Source: Gibbula magus (Eukaryota; Mollusca; Gastropoda; Trochida; Trochidae). Taken from it: DNA of 64,000 nt. The translations under genes and the position numbers were made by a program. Below are positions 1 through 11,112 of this stretch, piece after piece (the stretch's first letter is position 1; the number at the start of each line of letters is the position of its first letter). The notes under the pieces are model-generated. The model was not told where the DNA came from. It did no database searches and saw nothing but the letters and a program-made list of their open reading frames with translations. The stretch lies in assembly GCA_936450465.1 (NCBI GenBank), contig OW388290.1:29191457-29255456 (forward strand). Reading direction: 5' to 3'.

Positions 1-296
1 AATTTAACTTTGTTTCTCCTAAAAGTGTTATTAATTTTCAAAATATGATTAGCTATATATCCCCTTATTTGATTAAAATATATCTAAAAGAATTCTGATT
101 TTATTCATTGAAAGTGTGCACTTAATCTAAGTCGACCAAATCGATCAAAACAATAGTGTAATTTTCCGACACCAGTATTAAAGGGCGATAAGTCTTTAAA
201 TAATTTGATGACCAACAAGCATTCTTTCATTTTGGGATTTAAGACATAATACATTGCTTTTTTTAAAAAAAGTTACGAATTCTGAAATTAACAAGC
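1..296. other. AT-rich sequence, nothing recognised
   Basis: AT-rich non-coding sequence at the left edge. No exon, RNA gene or clear repeat boundary is visible. Confidence 0.5.
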
Positions 297-1740
297 AAAA
301 AAGTGAGCATGGCTCACTAATACCCCAGACTGTTAAAGTTTGACATTTTTATTTACTTAAAGAGAGAGGTGTCTGCACATAAAATATAAAATAGTAAAAT
401 CAACAAGAACACAGAATTAGCTTTTTATGAAAGTTACATGAAAAAGAAAATGATAAAGTCAACAAATCACAACACAGAAGTAGCTTCATTCATTCTAGCT
501 CCGAATATGACAAAGTAAAAAAATATAAAAATTCACCAAAAATTTAAAAATTCACCAATTCGGTATACATTTGGCAATGCACCTCTCCTAGTAGTGAAGA
601 AGACATGTACCAAATTTGAAAAGGATGAGAAGGATAGTGTTTCTGTAATCGATCGGACACAAATTGTCTTGACAGATGGACGGACGGAATCATTGGTATT
701 ACTATATACCCCCGACCATTTTTCGTCCCATCTCTCTGTAGAAGAATTCTCTTTTAAATCATTCAGTGACACTCTTTGAATTGAAAGACTCTGGCTTGTA
801 GTTGCAGGGTCACCAAATCTACAATTTAGAATTCCCCATTGGCCAAGGAGTCTGTACACAACATTTCAGTTTTCTAGAGCCTTTCATACAAAGAAGTTGT
901 TGAAAATACGTTCTTAGGTCATGCATGACCCATGTGATACACATTTGGGGTCACAGTCACCAAATTACAATTCAGAATCCCAATAAGCCAAGGAGTCTGT
1001 ACACAACAATTGAGCTTTCCAGACTAAAGCTTTGTGTACTGGAGAAGAAGATGAAAATACTTTTTAGGGTGTGATATTTGTGCCATCATCAATACAAAGG
1101 AGAGGTCCCCGCTAGCTGTCAGAATAACATTTTTCGTGTGAAACTTCCTAAGATTTGTAATATCATACAAACTTCACTCTTAAGCTTAAAATCTATCTCT
1201 ATCCTGAACTACTTTTTGCATGTTATGAAAAAGTCGACACTTTGATAATTTGAACAGTCATACTGGCTACCAACAAATTTCTACATTGTCCTTGCGTTTT
1301 TGTAATATTCTGGGTCAACGGAAGTTACATAAATAGCTTGGGATATCCCTTTTTGGTATTGACCAATCAGATGTCCGAAAACGGCATAAACTCACTGACT
1401 GTCAAAATTCCGGATGTACTCACTAAATGAGACAAGATAGTCATCAAAACATTTTCCCTGACGAATTGTCTCCAATTTATTTTAGATAAAGCTCATATGG
1501 AAAAATAGATGATACATATTTATTAATTTTCAAACATTTTTATTGTCAACATTGATTTGTGTCTTAAGCGTCCGAAAACCAATCACTCGAGGTTAATCCC
1601 CATTGGCCAAGGAGTCTGCACATAATAATTCAGCTCTCTAGAATCACTGGTTCTGGAGAAGCAGTCGAAAATGCCAAAAGTTTACTAACGGACAGACAGA
1701 TAAAAGGTATCACAATGAACAGTTAATCTCTGGTAAGTTG
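297..1740 (+). repeat. Composite of decayed interspersed repeats
   Basis: The left part starts with a short dyad (AGTGAGCATGGCTCACTAAT) that recurs in degraded form near 3977 and 7367. Positions about 800-1070 hold two diverged copies of the 145-bp unit seen in full at 53256-54270 (landmarks: CCCATTGGCCAAGGAGTCTG, then TTTCAG, CTCTAGA and GAAGAAGATGAAAATA). A third fragment at about 1600-1690 runs into a GGAC-type stretch. Boundaries are approximate because the copies are old and rearranged. Confidence 0.6.
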
Positions 1741-3118
1741 GTCAGTTTTACAGTGTTGGTCCAAGCTGAAATGTGAGAGGGTTAAATAGTAAATTTTTCA
1801 ACATCAAGTAAAAGGAAATGAGGAAAACTGGAGTCCTCTTTTGAACATGTGATTTTTTTTTAGATTGTCACTGTCAGTATTTTTTCAGTGTTTAGATATT
1901 GATCAGAAGTGTGTTTACTTATTTTATTAACATTCAGAAACGTTCTTATACAAATGTTTTATCAAAATAGCGGTTTAGTACCAAACTCACATATATACAT
2001 CGTGCAGAGGCGACGTAGATCAGCTGTTGATTTGATCCAAAATTGATTCTTGGCGGGGCCCATCTTGGTGCAAAACCGGAAGTTTCAAAATGGTAAATGC
2101 TTCGGAAACGAAAGGAGATTGTGTGAACTAAGTTCTCGTCAAATACTCCCTTGATAATATTATATTAGCATTATTTTGGCAGCATGTTACAATAATTAAT
2201 TCTGCCAATCTGACATTTTTATTTTATAATATAGAAATGTAGGTAGGTTAGGTGGAATAAATAATATTAACGAAAAAATGTGTTTTTCTTCCATACTGAG
2301 CAGTATAGGAATTTATAACCTGCAGCTGTATCCACAAATCGTAAATCTAAGAGCTCCGAAGGCATATGTTGGGACAACTATTAAAATTGTTCAAAACAAT
2401 CTCTTATTGACATAGATCTATATATATCGAGAGAGTCACGGACAGATAGCCTACTATATAGGCCTATCGAAACGAAACCGATTTATCTTGTTTCTCATAT
2501 ATCGATCCTGTTTTAAAAAGACACTGTAATTTTGAGGAGATTATGTCCATTCTCATTCTGATTTTTAAAAAGAAATACTTTTATATCATATATTTATAGC
2601 CTACATTGATTGCACACAGTCAACGTGAAACAGCCTACATGTAGGCCTATCTTCGAAACATTATCGATCTAAAAAAATAACATTATTGGAATTTATAGAA
2701 CAACCGAACAAGTATAACCAGCATGTATTTTAAACTTTATTATAAAGGACCCATAAAGAATGTTCTTTTTCTTTCAGTTGTCCAACAAATTATTCGAAGC
2801 ACATGCGCAAAAGAGAGTCTATTTGGGTAGATTTGATTGGTCAATTGGAGTTTAGTGGTGTTAGTGTTTGAAACAGTAACCCCTCATACCGGACGGTATA
2901 ACGGTATACCGTACGTCCTCTTGAAGCGGTAACCCCTGCAAACATAAGAGCGCTTCAAGCGAGTAACTCCATTCGGATCGGGTGCATATCGGGTGCATAT
3001 CATATTATATACAATATAATCAGTTTGCATGGGGGTGGAATCCCAATAGTCATACACCCCATTATAATAACCTGCATACTTTTCTTTTTCCATTGGAAAT
3101 CGCAATTTAAGCGCTCGC
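1741..3118. other. Gene-free AT-rich stretch
   Basis: No reading frame with a recognisable domain and no clean exon borders on either strand. Short AGGCCTA-type motifs recur (about 2458 and 2640) but give no element boundary. The missing downstream exons of the minus-strand crotonase gene were looked for here and not found. Confidence 0.45.
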
Positions 3119-3179
3119 GTTCAAGAGAGGTTTAAAAGTAATCGCTAATTGAGCGATTACTTTGAAACCTCTCTTGAAC
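3119..3179. repeat. Near-perfect inverted repeat (hairpin)
   Basis: Two arms of about 28 bases, starting GTTCAAGAGAGGTTT and ending AAACCTCTCTTGAAC, are separated by a tiny AATT-like loop with one mismatch near the middle. The sequence would form a long hairpin. The size and lack of coding content suggest a foldback MITE remnant, but no target duplication is clear. Confidence 0.75.
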
Positions 3180-3660
3180 ACGGCCCAGGTCGTCAATCTC
3201 TGTTGTAGAACATATTTCCGCAGCTAAACTTGGCCTGTGATTGGATGAAACACATACATGATCGACACAAGCGAATGTATACACATATCTACGTCCTATC
3301 ACATGTACCCCTTTAGCGATAGCTCGCTAGTATGTTGTCTTCAACACTTGTGTTTTCATTTATACTCGTATCTATTACACATCCACATATGGTACAAAAC
3401 TATACGTATTTTTTACACACTCATGAATGGCTTCAGTGTTCGTACTTATATTCTTTTCAATGAATGTATATAAATCTTTATTTACTTAGAACGTTTACCA
3501 CCCTACGTCCTTGTTCATATCAATCACAATGTTTGGCATTGATGTCAGTGAATGTCACTTGAAATTTAACGCTGATCAACGCTTCCTTCAAAATGGATTG
3601 TTTATATATTACTTCAGACAAGACAAGTTACCTGACATTTACAAAATGTAATGACCGTAC

Positions 3661-5729
3661 CATTGATAGCAGCCACTGTAGGCATTGGGAACGTCAACAT
3701 TTTACATAAAAGAGCCTGAGTCTTTTGTAGAACAACATCCATGACTTCTTTACTGGTAATATTGGGGATATCAAGGCCGTTGCTAAAGAATCGACCTTCC
3801 CCGGTTGTGATGAGGGCCCGACATGATTTGTTGCTGAAATAAAGAGACAAAAACGGTAATTGACTTTCTAAGACTTAAGTTGAAAACGCACAATTCATTC
3901 AATATATATGCCGAATAAACACTCAACCTTCTAACGGGCTTACTATGCACAAATCAGCCAAGTATTGATAACAAGAGAATTAGTGAGCACAGCTCATATA
4001 CTCGCGCTTTTAACGAAGAAGAACATTTTCAAAATAGCAGATAGACATCAATGTTAAGTCTTCTGTATGAACAAACCACAGCAGTATGAAAGCAGAGTAT
4101 GTGTATTTTCATAGCAACTATGTCTTCATAGATACACTTGTAAGAGTGCTTTAGGAGTAAAAGTTGAAATACTGACAAAATGTACATAAATTATGCAAAT
4201 GAGGGTATGAAACATACAAAGGGCGGATATACACATCATAGTGATCATATGTTTAAGTTTTGTAACATTTGAACAATTATTGTCTGAATTATGAGCGGAA
4301 CAAAAAGTGTGTATGGCGAAGTTGAAAAACGGAGAAATTTTGCATAAATTAAAAAGGCAGATGTACACATTATGATGATTGTACATATCAAGAAAATGAG
4401 TATTATTATGAGTATATTACTTGTGATTGAAGACATGCCAGGGGCCGAGACAGGATTGGCTGGGGCTAACGAGAGGCACGTTTAAATGTAACACGACTGA
4501 CCAGCAAAAGGATTTACAGTAAATTTAAGGCCTTAAAACGTGAGATCTTTGAGGGGCATTTAGAAGTGAAATACACAAGAAAGCAAGATTTTGGGGATAA
4601 CATACAAATGTACAGAATATTAATGTATCCTGCCTTGTTGAAGGTTGTCCACATTCCACCTATTGAAGGAAGAAACATATTCATTTTACTCAGAAAAGTC
4701 GTGTATCTGCACAATAAAGAAGTTGTTAACTTATCCATAAGATCTTGTTTTATTTTTTGAGGTTAAATATCGAAACCTTACTTGCATCAGTCCGAGTCTT
4801 GTTCCGAGGAATGAAATGTTCAAAATAATATCTACTGAGATACGACCAGGTTCTCTTATGTTATGGCGGTTAAGGTTTGGCGAGAAAATCTTCAAACGAT
4901 ATGAGTTCGTATCCCGGTAGATACACTAATTTGCTTTTATTCTTACTCAAAAACCGTTCCATGTTTTTCTTTTATTTTGAAAATAAGTCAAATGAATGAT
5001 TTTAAATTTCAATAACAACGATTAATTACAGATGAAGTGATAGACTGGCAGCCAATATGAATATGCCTAATCAATATTTTTTTTAAATAATGGTTTTCCT
5101 GACTTTTTATGTTCATTACGGTAGCAAGGACCCCCCCCCCCCCCCTCCTTTTTAACAATTATTTAATAAATATTTACGTTTCAATGTTAATGTCTGGTTA
5201 TAAATTATTACATTATGATTATTGTGTAAATAAGGTAACTCTCCAAGAAAGATGTTGAACAATTTTAAACGAAACAAATTATTCAAAAACAGATTGAATA
5301 TAATATCTCCCTTTAAAAAATAGACAGACCTGGCCAGGGAAACATGGTAAAAGTTACCTCCCTTAGGCTGACAAACGCACAATACCTCGACCGCATTCCA
5401 CGCACGTATATATAACATTCTATTTTAGCAAGGAAACCCATGTGTAGCCGACAACGATCAGTTCAATGGGCTATTGCGTCCTCGACCTCCACCAGGCCTG
5501 CACGCGCAGGTGGAGTTCGTAGAGTTTGGATGTAGCGTAAACCTTGTACCCAAACAGTCCCATGACATTGTGACACTTTGAACAGAAGAAATACACACCT
5601 AACAACTTTGTCAAGAGTGGCTGTCATCGCATCGAGGAATTCAACATTCAGTCGATTTTCTCCTCTTCGCATGCGGATCACTGCAAAATTTTCTGGCGTG
5701 AACTCAAGATGTATACCAATGTTATTCAT
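3661..5729 (-). CDS. Enoyl-CoA hydratase/isomerase (crotonase) family protein, 5' part only
   Basis: Two minus-strand exons, 5729-5599 and 3833-3661, join in frame (AG + C gives Ser) with GT-AG borders and encode 101 residues plus one base. Met1 was chosen from an ATG shortly before the conserved N-terminal strand. Residues 50-66 carry ALITTGEGRFFSNGLDI, the crotonase signature whose backbone amides form the first half of the oxyanion hole. Residues 92-101 (FPMPTVAAIN) lead to the Asn-Gly that starts the second oxyanion-hole loop, where the exon ends with a GT donor. Family knowledge: such proteins bind acyl-CoA thioesters; peroxisomal or mitochondrial enoyl-CoA delta-isomerases and hydratases share this fold. 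The catalytic acid/base lies in the missing part, so the exact reaction cannot be told. Later exons are not recognisable in 1-3660; they may lie beyond the left edge, or the locus may be a fragment. Confidence 0.65.
3974..4015 (+). repeat. Short repeat-end fragment
   Basis: TTAGTGAGCACAGCTCATAT resembles the dyad at 297-320 and the start of the repeat at 7362. It lies inside the intron of the crotonase gene. This is only a short match. Confidence 0.35.
4798..4922 (+). repeat. Interspersed repeat with inverted arms, copy 1
   Basis: Starts CTTGTTCCGAGGAA like 42828. It carries inverted arms ATCTACTGAGATACGACCAG and GAGTTCGTATCCCGGTAGAT. The same arms occur at 35791-35857 and, one arm only, at 42862-42900. 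It is probably a small non-autonomous DNA transposon in the crotonase intron. Confidence 0.6.
5131..5145 (+). repeat. Poly-C tract
   Basis: Fifteen consecutive C residues, a simple homopolymer. Confidence 0.9.
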
Positions 5730-5981
5730 GATGAGGGGCCAAGCGATCTGCGGCAGCTTACGTTCAACGTAGGCCTATACCGTCTTGTGTCCAATAAATG
5801 TTATCTCGAAGATAAAAACGCGGATTAATATCGGAAAGAAAACTGCAACGCCCAATGAAATTCAATTGTTCTGATCACGTGCTTATTCTGTTATTAGAAA
5901 ACAATATTGACAGTAACAATCAAATTAAACAATAATATAGGACTATTTGATAATAATATTAATAGTGCATATATAGAGATT

Positions 5982-6342
5982 ATTACCCGAGGAAGTGTGT
6001 CATATGATTTTTACGAAACGAGTGTGGATTTTTGTATTGCCCGAGCGAGAGCGAGGGCTATACACAAATTTGCACGAGTTTCATAAAAATCATATGACAC
6101 ACTTTCGAGTGTAATAATTTCTTTATTACCCATGTTATTCCGTTTCATTCGCGTAAAAATAGGCAGGAAACGGCCAACTTCCCTTGCGACCCAGTGACGT
6201 CACGAACAATCGTTTTATGACGTCACAGACGACACAATACGGGAAGTAGCGGTGAAACAATGGTTGCTAGGCAAACGTGATATGTGCACATGTGCTCATA
6301 TCAATAATATTAACTCGGATATTTTCAACCATATGGATAATA
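5982..6342 (+). mobile_element. CRE-carrying MITE family, copy 1
   Basis: About 360 bp bounded by ATTACCC-type ends. The left third is a hairpin: arms 5993-6023 and 6073-6104 (AAGTGTGTCATATGATTTTT and its complement) around CCCGAGCGAGAGCGAGGG. The right part holds two full TGACGTCA palindromes (about 6195 and 6219). A reverse-oriented copy lies at 15961-16279 and a rearranged one at 12810-13156. No coding capacity. The superfamily is not determined. Confidence 0.75.
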
Positions 6343-7361
6343 AAATTATAAAGCGCACATATATTCACGCTCGAAAGCATGCTTAAGGCGCTAAACAGAT
6401 AACTTAACAATATTGTTATTGATTCTCATTTAATTAATTGCTAATATATGTAACTATATGTCGCCTCGTGATTCTCGTGCAGAAAAACAGACAGACATAT
6501 GTTTTTTTTTTATTACAAATCTCTCCTCATTACAGCAGCAGTATAAAAATAATCATATAAACCGAAATGAGCCATGCATGTACCAGCATAGGCTAGGCCT
6601 ATACACATTGGTGCATCGCATACAAGGAGAAATACAGTTACAACAACAGTAAAACCTAGTTTGATTACAGTCAATCACATAGCATAACACAAATATACAG
6701 TTGGAAATTAATTAATCAAATCCTATTTTCAAACTTAAATGTGATGTGATGAATTCCTCATGGCCGTAAGGCTATTTTCAATGTTTGACTCCCAAGGTGC
6801 TTCAGATTTTGATGTATATATATGGTGTTGAAATTTGGAGATCTTGTCATCGGCATAGGCGTAGGAACAGGTTTTAGGGGGCATTGAGTTGTAAAAAACA
6901 CGGTTTCATACATCCTCGGTTACCCATGGTTTTATATATGCTCCGTTACTCTCCACTATAGAGCTGCACAAGACTTTCTGGGTTTCTTTAAACACTGAAT
7001 AAGAATAACGTTCTGATTTGTAACCAATATACTCATCGTGTTTGCTATGGCCTCTATATAATCCATACAATGAGAACACAACCAGCTGTTAAATCATTTT
7101 GGTAGGAACACATTGATCAGCTATCTGATGCGTTCTTTGACATGTAGTGAAAATATCAATTGTACCGAACTGTGATTCAAATATCGTGTTACAGCATAAA
7201 CACCTGTAAAGACGGGTCATGCATCTTGTGTACTGTACTGCTTCTATAGAATCTATTAAGCTAGCGACCGTACATCATCCATCTGAAGAAAAACATCCAT
7301 TGCCGATAAATGAAAGAACTTTTTACTGCTTTATGTTATGAATGCATTTATAAACAAGAAA
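6343..7361. other. Gene-free stretch with a weak repeat
   Basis: No exon seen. Positions 6850-7020 share CATAGGCGTAGGAACAG and AATAAGAATAACGTT with 43300-43530, where the first motif is inverted. This marks an old interspersed repeat with unclear ends. Confidence 0.45.
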
Positions 7362-7664
7362 AAAGTTAGCATAGCTCACATACCCCCGCCATCCGCTATC
7401 CGTCCATTGAGAATTATAGATGTGAAGGTTACTATGCTTCAAGCATCATAATATTGTCCAAAATAATTTTAGGAACTGGCTTTGTTATTACAAAATTTCA
7501 GTTCACCCATATGTAATATTTTTCAGGTAACTTAATTTTTCCCATTAGAGCATCACACTGGTAATTTGTACCAAGTTCAATTACAGATTCAAGGGCCATA
7601 ACTCCGTAAAAAATAATATTTCAGAACTGGTTTTCGAACTCGATGAAGAGTATCATCTGGACTA
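7362..7664 (+). repeat. Tandem-unit repeat family B, left part
   Basis: Begins near a GTTAGCATAGCTCACATACC end. It holds a unit with TTCAAGGGCCATAACTCCGT and GGTTTTCGAACTCGATGAAG that is nearly identical at 9397-9457. The array is split by the insertion 7667-9295: its second half resumes at 9298 with the sequence expected after GATGAAG in the uninterrupted unit. Confidence 0.7.
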
Positions 7665-7666
7665 AA

Positions 7667-9295
7667 GCTGCTGAACATAAGTTTGTTACATTGCTATGTT
7701 AACATGACTTTGGAGACTTAAGACAAAAATAAATGGTTGTATTGTAGCACTTTGGTATCAAAAGAAAGTACATCCAATAAGGAATATTAATCCCTTTTGT
7801 TTGTCTCAGTGGGTGTATTTGTTAAGGCATGAATTCCTGGAGACTGCGACAGGTATTTTTTCAGACAAAATACCAATATTTATTTACAACTTGCAAAGCT
7901 CCTGGCTTGAAGTAGGCAATCCTTTAGCAGCAATAATGTCCCAGAGAGTCTAAATAGGGTTAATGTATTTGGAATTCCAAGGGTATTCCAATTATGGTAT
8001 GTTCTGAACAGCCAAAAATGAACGACCGCTCTCAGAAAAATGAGCAATGGATTGATTTTGCAGAAATCTGATTATTTAATCAGAAATACAAGTCATTCTT
8101 ATTGTGTTTAAGGTCATTAATGATCCCATGTTGATTTTTCTGGGAATTACGGAATACCAACTCCCTTTTAAAATTCCAAGTGTCATTTTCTGACAATATT
8201 CCCCAAAATTGATTTGGGGGTTGGTGTTTTACAGTCACCTCTTGGCAATATATTCTGTATCTCTTATTTTGAAGACGCCTTACTTACATCTTACGAATAT
8301 TACTTAAACATGTGAAAATAGATTTGTCAGCGAAAGGAACATGTTCCAATTTGGCCCCCGGAAATATCCGTATGCTCTTCTCAAGTATCTTATTTGTTTT
8401 TTTTATCCAGTCATTCAAAATGAGTTTTCTGCACGAAGACGTAGCATTTAAACCCAAATTGTTGAACATGTCTGGAGAGTGTCATGTAGCTGATCCACAA
8501 ATCAACCCTTTTCTGCACAATACCCCTCAGGATGTTAAGAGTTGAGACTTTGTTCTCATACACTGATTTCGTGCCAATCTCACTTCTCCATTAGTTGTGT
8601 TTCTTAGTCTGCAAGATGTTTCTGCATCAAGAACATATTCTGTAGCATGAAGTTTTAAAATCAACTTCTTCATACCATGATTTGTGACCCTGCACATGTA
8701 TATCTCGACCATTATTTTTGAACTGGCATCGATTCCATTCCATCCAGGTTCTTTCATTAAAAGTTTTATTCTTCCCTTTAACATATTCACTGCATCATAT
8801 GTTGATATAACCAGTTGTCTGAGATAATTGTGCCAATGAAAGAAGATACATTATTCATTGGCAATATAAATTCTTAGAGATAACGGGCATCAAGCGTTGA
8901 AATTTTTTCAGAACCTGTGTACATTTTAAAAACTTCACATTGAATTAAATAATGTACATAGTTTATTCAAAAGCAATTTATGTATTGAAGAAATATGCAA
9001 TATTTTTGTTTCAAAACATTTTAAAATTCATATGCAAAAAAGGAATGAACTTACCGCGATGGACTGATGATACCTTTGGTATTTATCTTTGCAACTTCAT
9101 CACTAATTTCAGTGCAACCATGCAGAATCTAACTTAATATCTGCATAGTATCAACAGTTTCCTAACTTCATTTGCATTTAACATGATTTGACTACCTTAT
9201 TATGAGAAGAAAACACCACATTTATAAGATTTTGGAAAATAATGAAACAAATGTTACGAGTGTTGTGAATGTAACAAACTTTTGTTCAGCAGCTG
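7667..9295. mobile_element. TA-flanked DNA transposon-like insertion (about 1.63 kb)
   Basis: Ends are inverted: left AAGCTGCTGAACATAAGTTT (7667 on), right the complement of CAGCTGCTGAACAAAAGTTT (to 9295), continuing to GTTACATT. TA dinucleotides lie directly outside (7665-7666 and 9296-9297). The flanks together rebuild a family B unit, so the insertion history is direct. TA duplication suggests a Tc1/mariner-like or other TA-targeting superfamily. Short minus-strand reading frames inside (8790-8527, 8469-8284) were not recognised as transposase, so it is probably non-autonomous or decayed. Confidence 0.7.
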
Positions 9296-9297
9296 TA

Positions 9298-9710
9298 CCT
9301 CCATGTTAAAGTTCATTCACTTAGATGTAATAGTTTCCGAGAAAACTTGTCCCATATTGGAGCATCAGAGTGCTTTTGGTACTAAGTTCAATTTTGGATT
9401 CAAGGGCCATAACTCCGTAAAAAATAATATTTCGGAACTGGTTTTCGAACTCGATGAAGTACTCACAACCAAAATTTCATTCACCTAGGTTGAACAGTAT
9501 CCGAGAAAACTTGTCCCCATTGAACACAATAAAACCAAGTCCAAAAAGTGACGTTTCCATGGAAACGACAAAAAAAATTAAATCTCAGAAAATTGAAAAT
9601 TGTCAGTGCGCGATCGGAAGAACATGGTTAACAACTGTACAAAGTTTGGTTGATGTACCTTTGACGGTTTTTGAGAAAATTGACCGGACGGAAGGACATT
9701 GATAATGCAA
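9298..9710 (+). repeat. Tandem-unit repeat family B, right part
   Basis: Repeated landmarks are CCGAGAAAACTTGTCCC at 9339 and 9502 and the CAAGGGCCATAACTCCGT block. The end runs into GACCGGACGGAAGGACATTG, a GGAC-type right end. The repeat is separated from its left part by the insertion 7667-9295. Confidence 0.7.
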
Positions 9711-9854
9711 TATATTCACCATATTTCTTAATATTAGATGTAAGTACGAACAGAACACCGTTTCAAGAAGTCTTGAATAAGCAATTACGCCTACGACATT
9801 ATAGTTTACGCACAGGGGCTGGTATTGCTGAAAACAAAACGTCCTTAAACAAAA

Positions 9855-9895
9855 AATAGAGCCACTGACTCTGTAGCTCATCAGGCTTTATATAG
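9855..9895 (+). repeat. Left-end fragment of the 145-bp-unit element
   Basis: ATAGAGCCACTGACTCTGTA followed by GCTCATCAGG matches the left ends at 44060, 45862 and 53135. No core units follow directly. Confidence 0.6.
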
Positions 9896-10617
9896 GTTAC
9901 ATTAACTAATTCAAAATGTCAACTTCTAGGTGAGAGGAAGCACTTTAAATGGAAAAGATGGAATGAGTCTGAAAGGTCCTTACCCCTCTGACATATCTTT
10001 GAGGCCAGAGATAAAATCCACTATAGTCGGGTCAATATATGGACAAAACACAATCAACCCCCAAAAGATTGCTACAAAAGGTTTCTCAACTGATTCTGGT
10101 AGGGTTTAGTGTACTTCATAACATACTAAAAGTTTACCAAAGTTGGACCCCGGAAAAATGCTTTTTTCAAGATGGCGTCAAAGATGGCCACCAAAACCTC
10201 TAAATGATCATAACTCTGTAACCATCAACTATATGATGATCTTGGTGTCTATCCTTAGGTTTTTGGGGACAACGAACACATTAAGATCATAAAAATGGTC
10301 TTTGTCTATGATACAACACAGAAATCCAATATGGCGTCAAAAATAGCCGCCGACACCACCAAATGTCCGCAAGTCCATTACTATTCACTCAAATGTGATG
10401 TTCCAGATGTCTATTTCAACGTTTTGGGGGACAAGGAACACATTAGGACCATTAAAATGAAATTAGACCGTTTTATCTAATTTTAAATATAACTTTGTCA
10501 AACATGGCACTACCATCTGACCTACGTTTCAGTCGAATTTTATAAAATCTGATGATCTAGGTGTCCATCCCCAGTTTTAAAGGGCAAAGAACACATCACG
10601 ACAACTTTGAATATCAC
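9896..10617. repeat. Tandem-like diverged repeat, no gene
   Basis: Phrases such as CAAGATGGCGTCAAAGATGG and AATATGGCGTCAAAAATAGC (about 10168 and 10330), and TTTTGGGGACAACGAACACA with TTTTGGGGGACAAGGAACAC (10260 and 10420), recur at about 165-bp spacing. This shows an older tandem repeat of two to three units. Confidence 0.5.
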
Positions 10618-10960
10618 TGAGCTGTTTTAGTCATGACTCCTGTGACCTATATTTGGGGTCACAGGATCACGAAATCTACAATTTAGAATCCCAATGGGCC
10701 AAGGAGTCTGTACATGAAATTTCAAGTCTCTAGGATCAGTGGTTAATGAGAAGAAGATGAACATAGGTTTTAAGGTCATGACCTCTGTGACCTTTATTTG
10801 GGGTCGCGGGGTCACGAAATCTACAATGTAGAATGCCCATTGGCCAAGGAGTCTGTACACAACATTTCAGCTCCCTAAACCAAGTAGTAATGGAGAAGAA
10901 GACGAAAATGCGAAAAGTTTAAAGACGGACGGACGGATGGTGACCAAGCAATCAAAATGA
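10618..10960 (+). repeat. 145-bp-unit element, truncated copy
   Basis: Two diverged core units (CCAATGGGCCAAGGAGTCTG at 10690, CCCATTGGCCAAGGAGTCTG at 10836) are followed by a GACGGACGGACGGATGG stretch. The hairpin right end is missing. Spacing between units is about 145 bases, as in the full copy at 53135. Confidence 0.75.
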
Positions 10961-11086
10961 ATTTGTATGCCAAAAATTTAATTCAATTCATTCAATTTAC
11001 AATTTCGCAAACATATGCTTTTATTACATGCTGGCTTGAATTTATTGAAGCTCATTTGTTAAACTCTATATAATAAATAACACCAT

Positions 11087-11112
11087 CCCCCCCCCCCCCC
11101 CCCCCCCCCCCC
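11087..11112 (+). repeat. Poly-C tract
   Basis: Twenty-six consecutive C residues. Confidence 0.9.

Noticed and set aside
8284..8790. Minus-strand frames inside the TA-flanked insertion as transposase
   Set aside because: No DDE-type motifs or recognisable similarity, and stops interrupt them.
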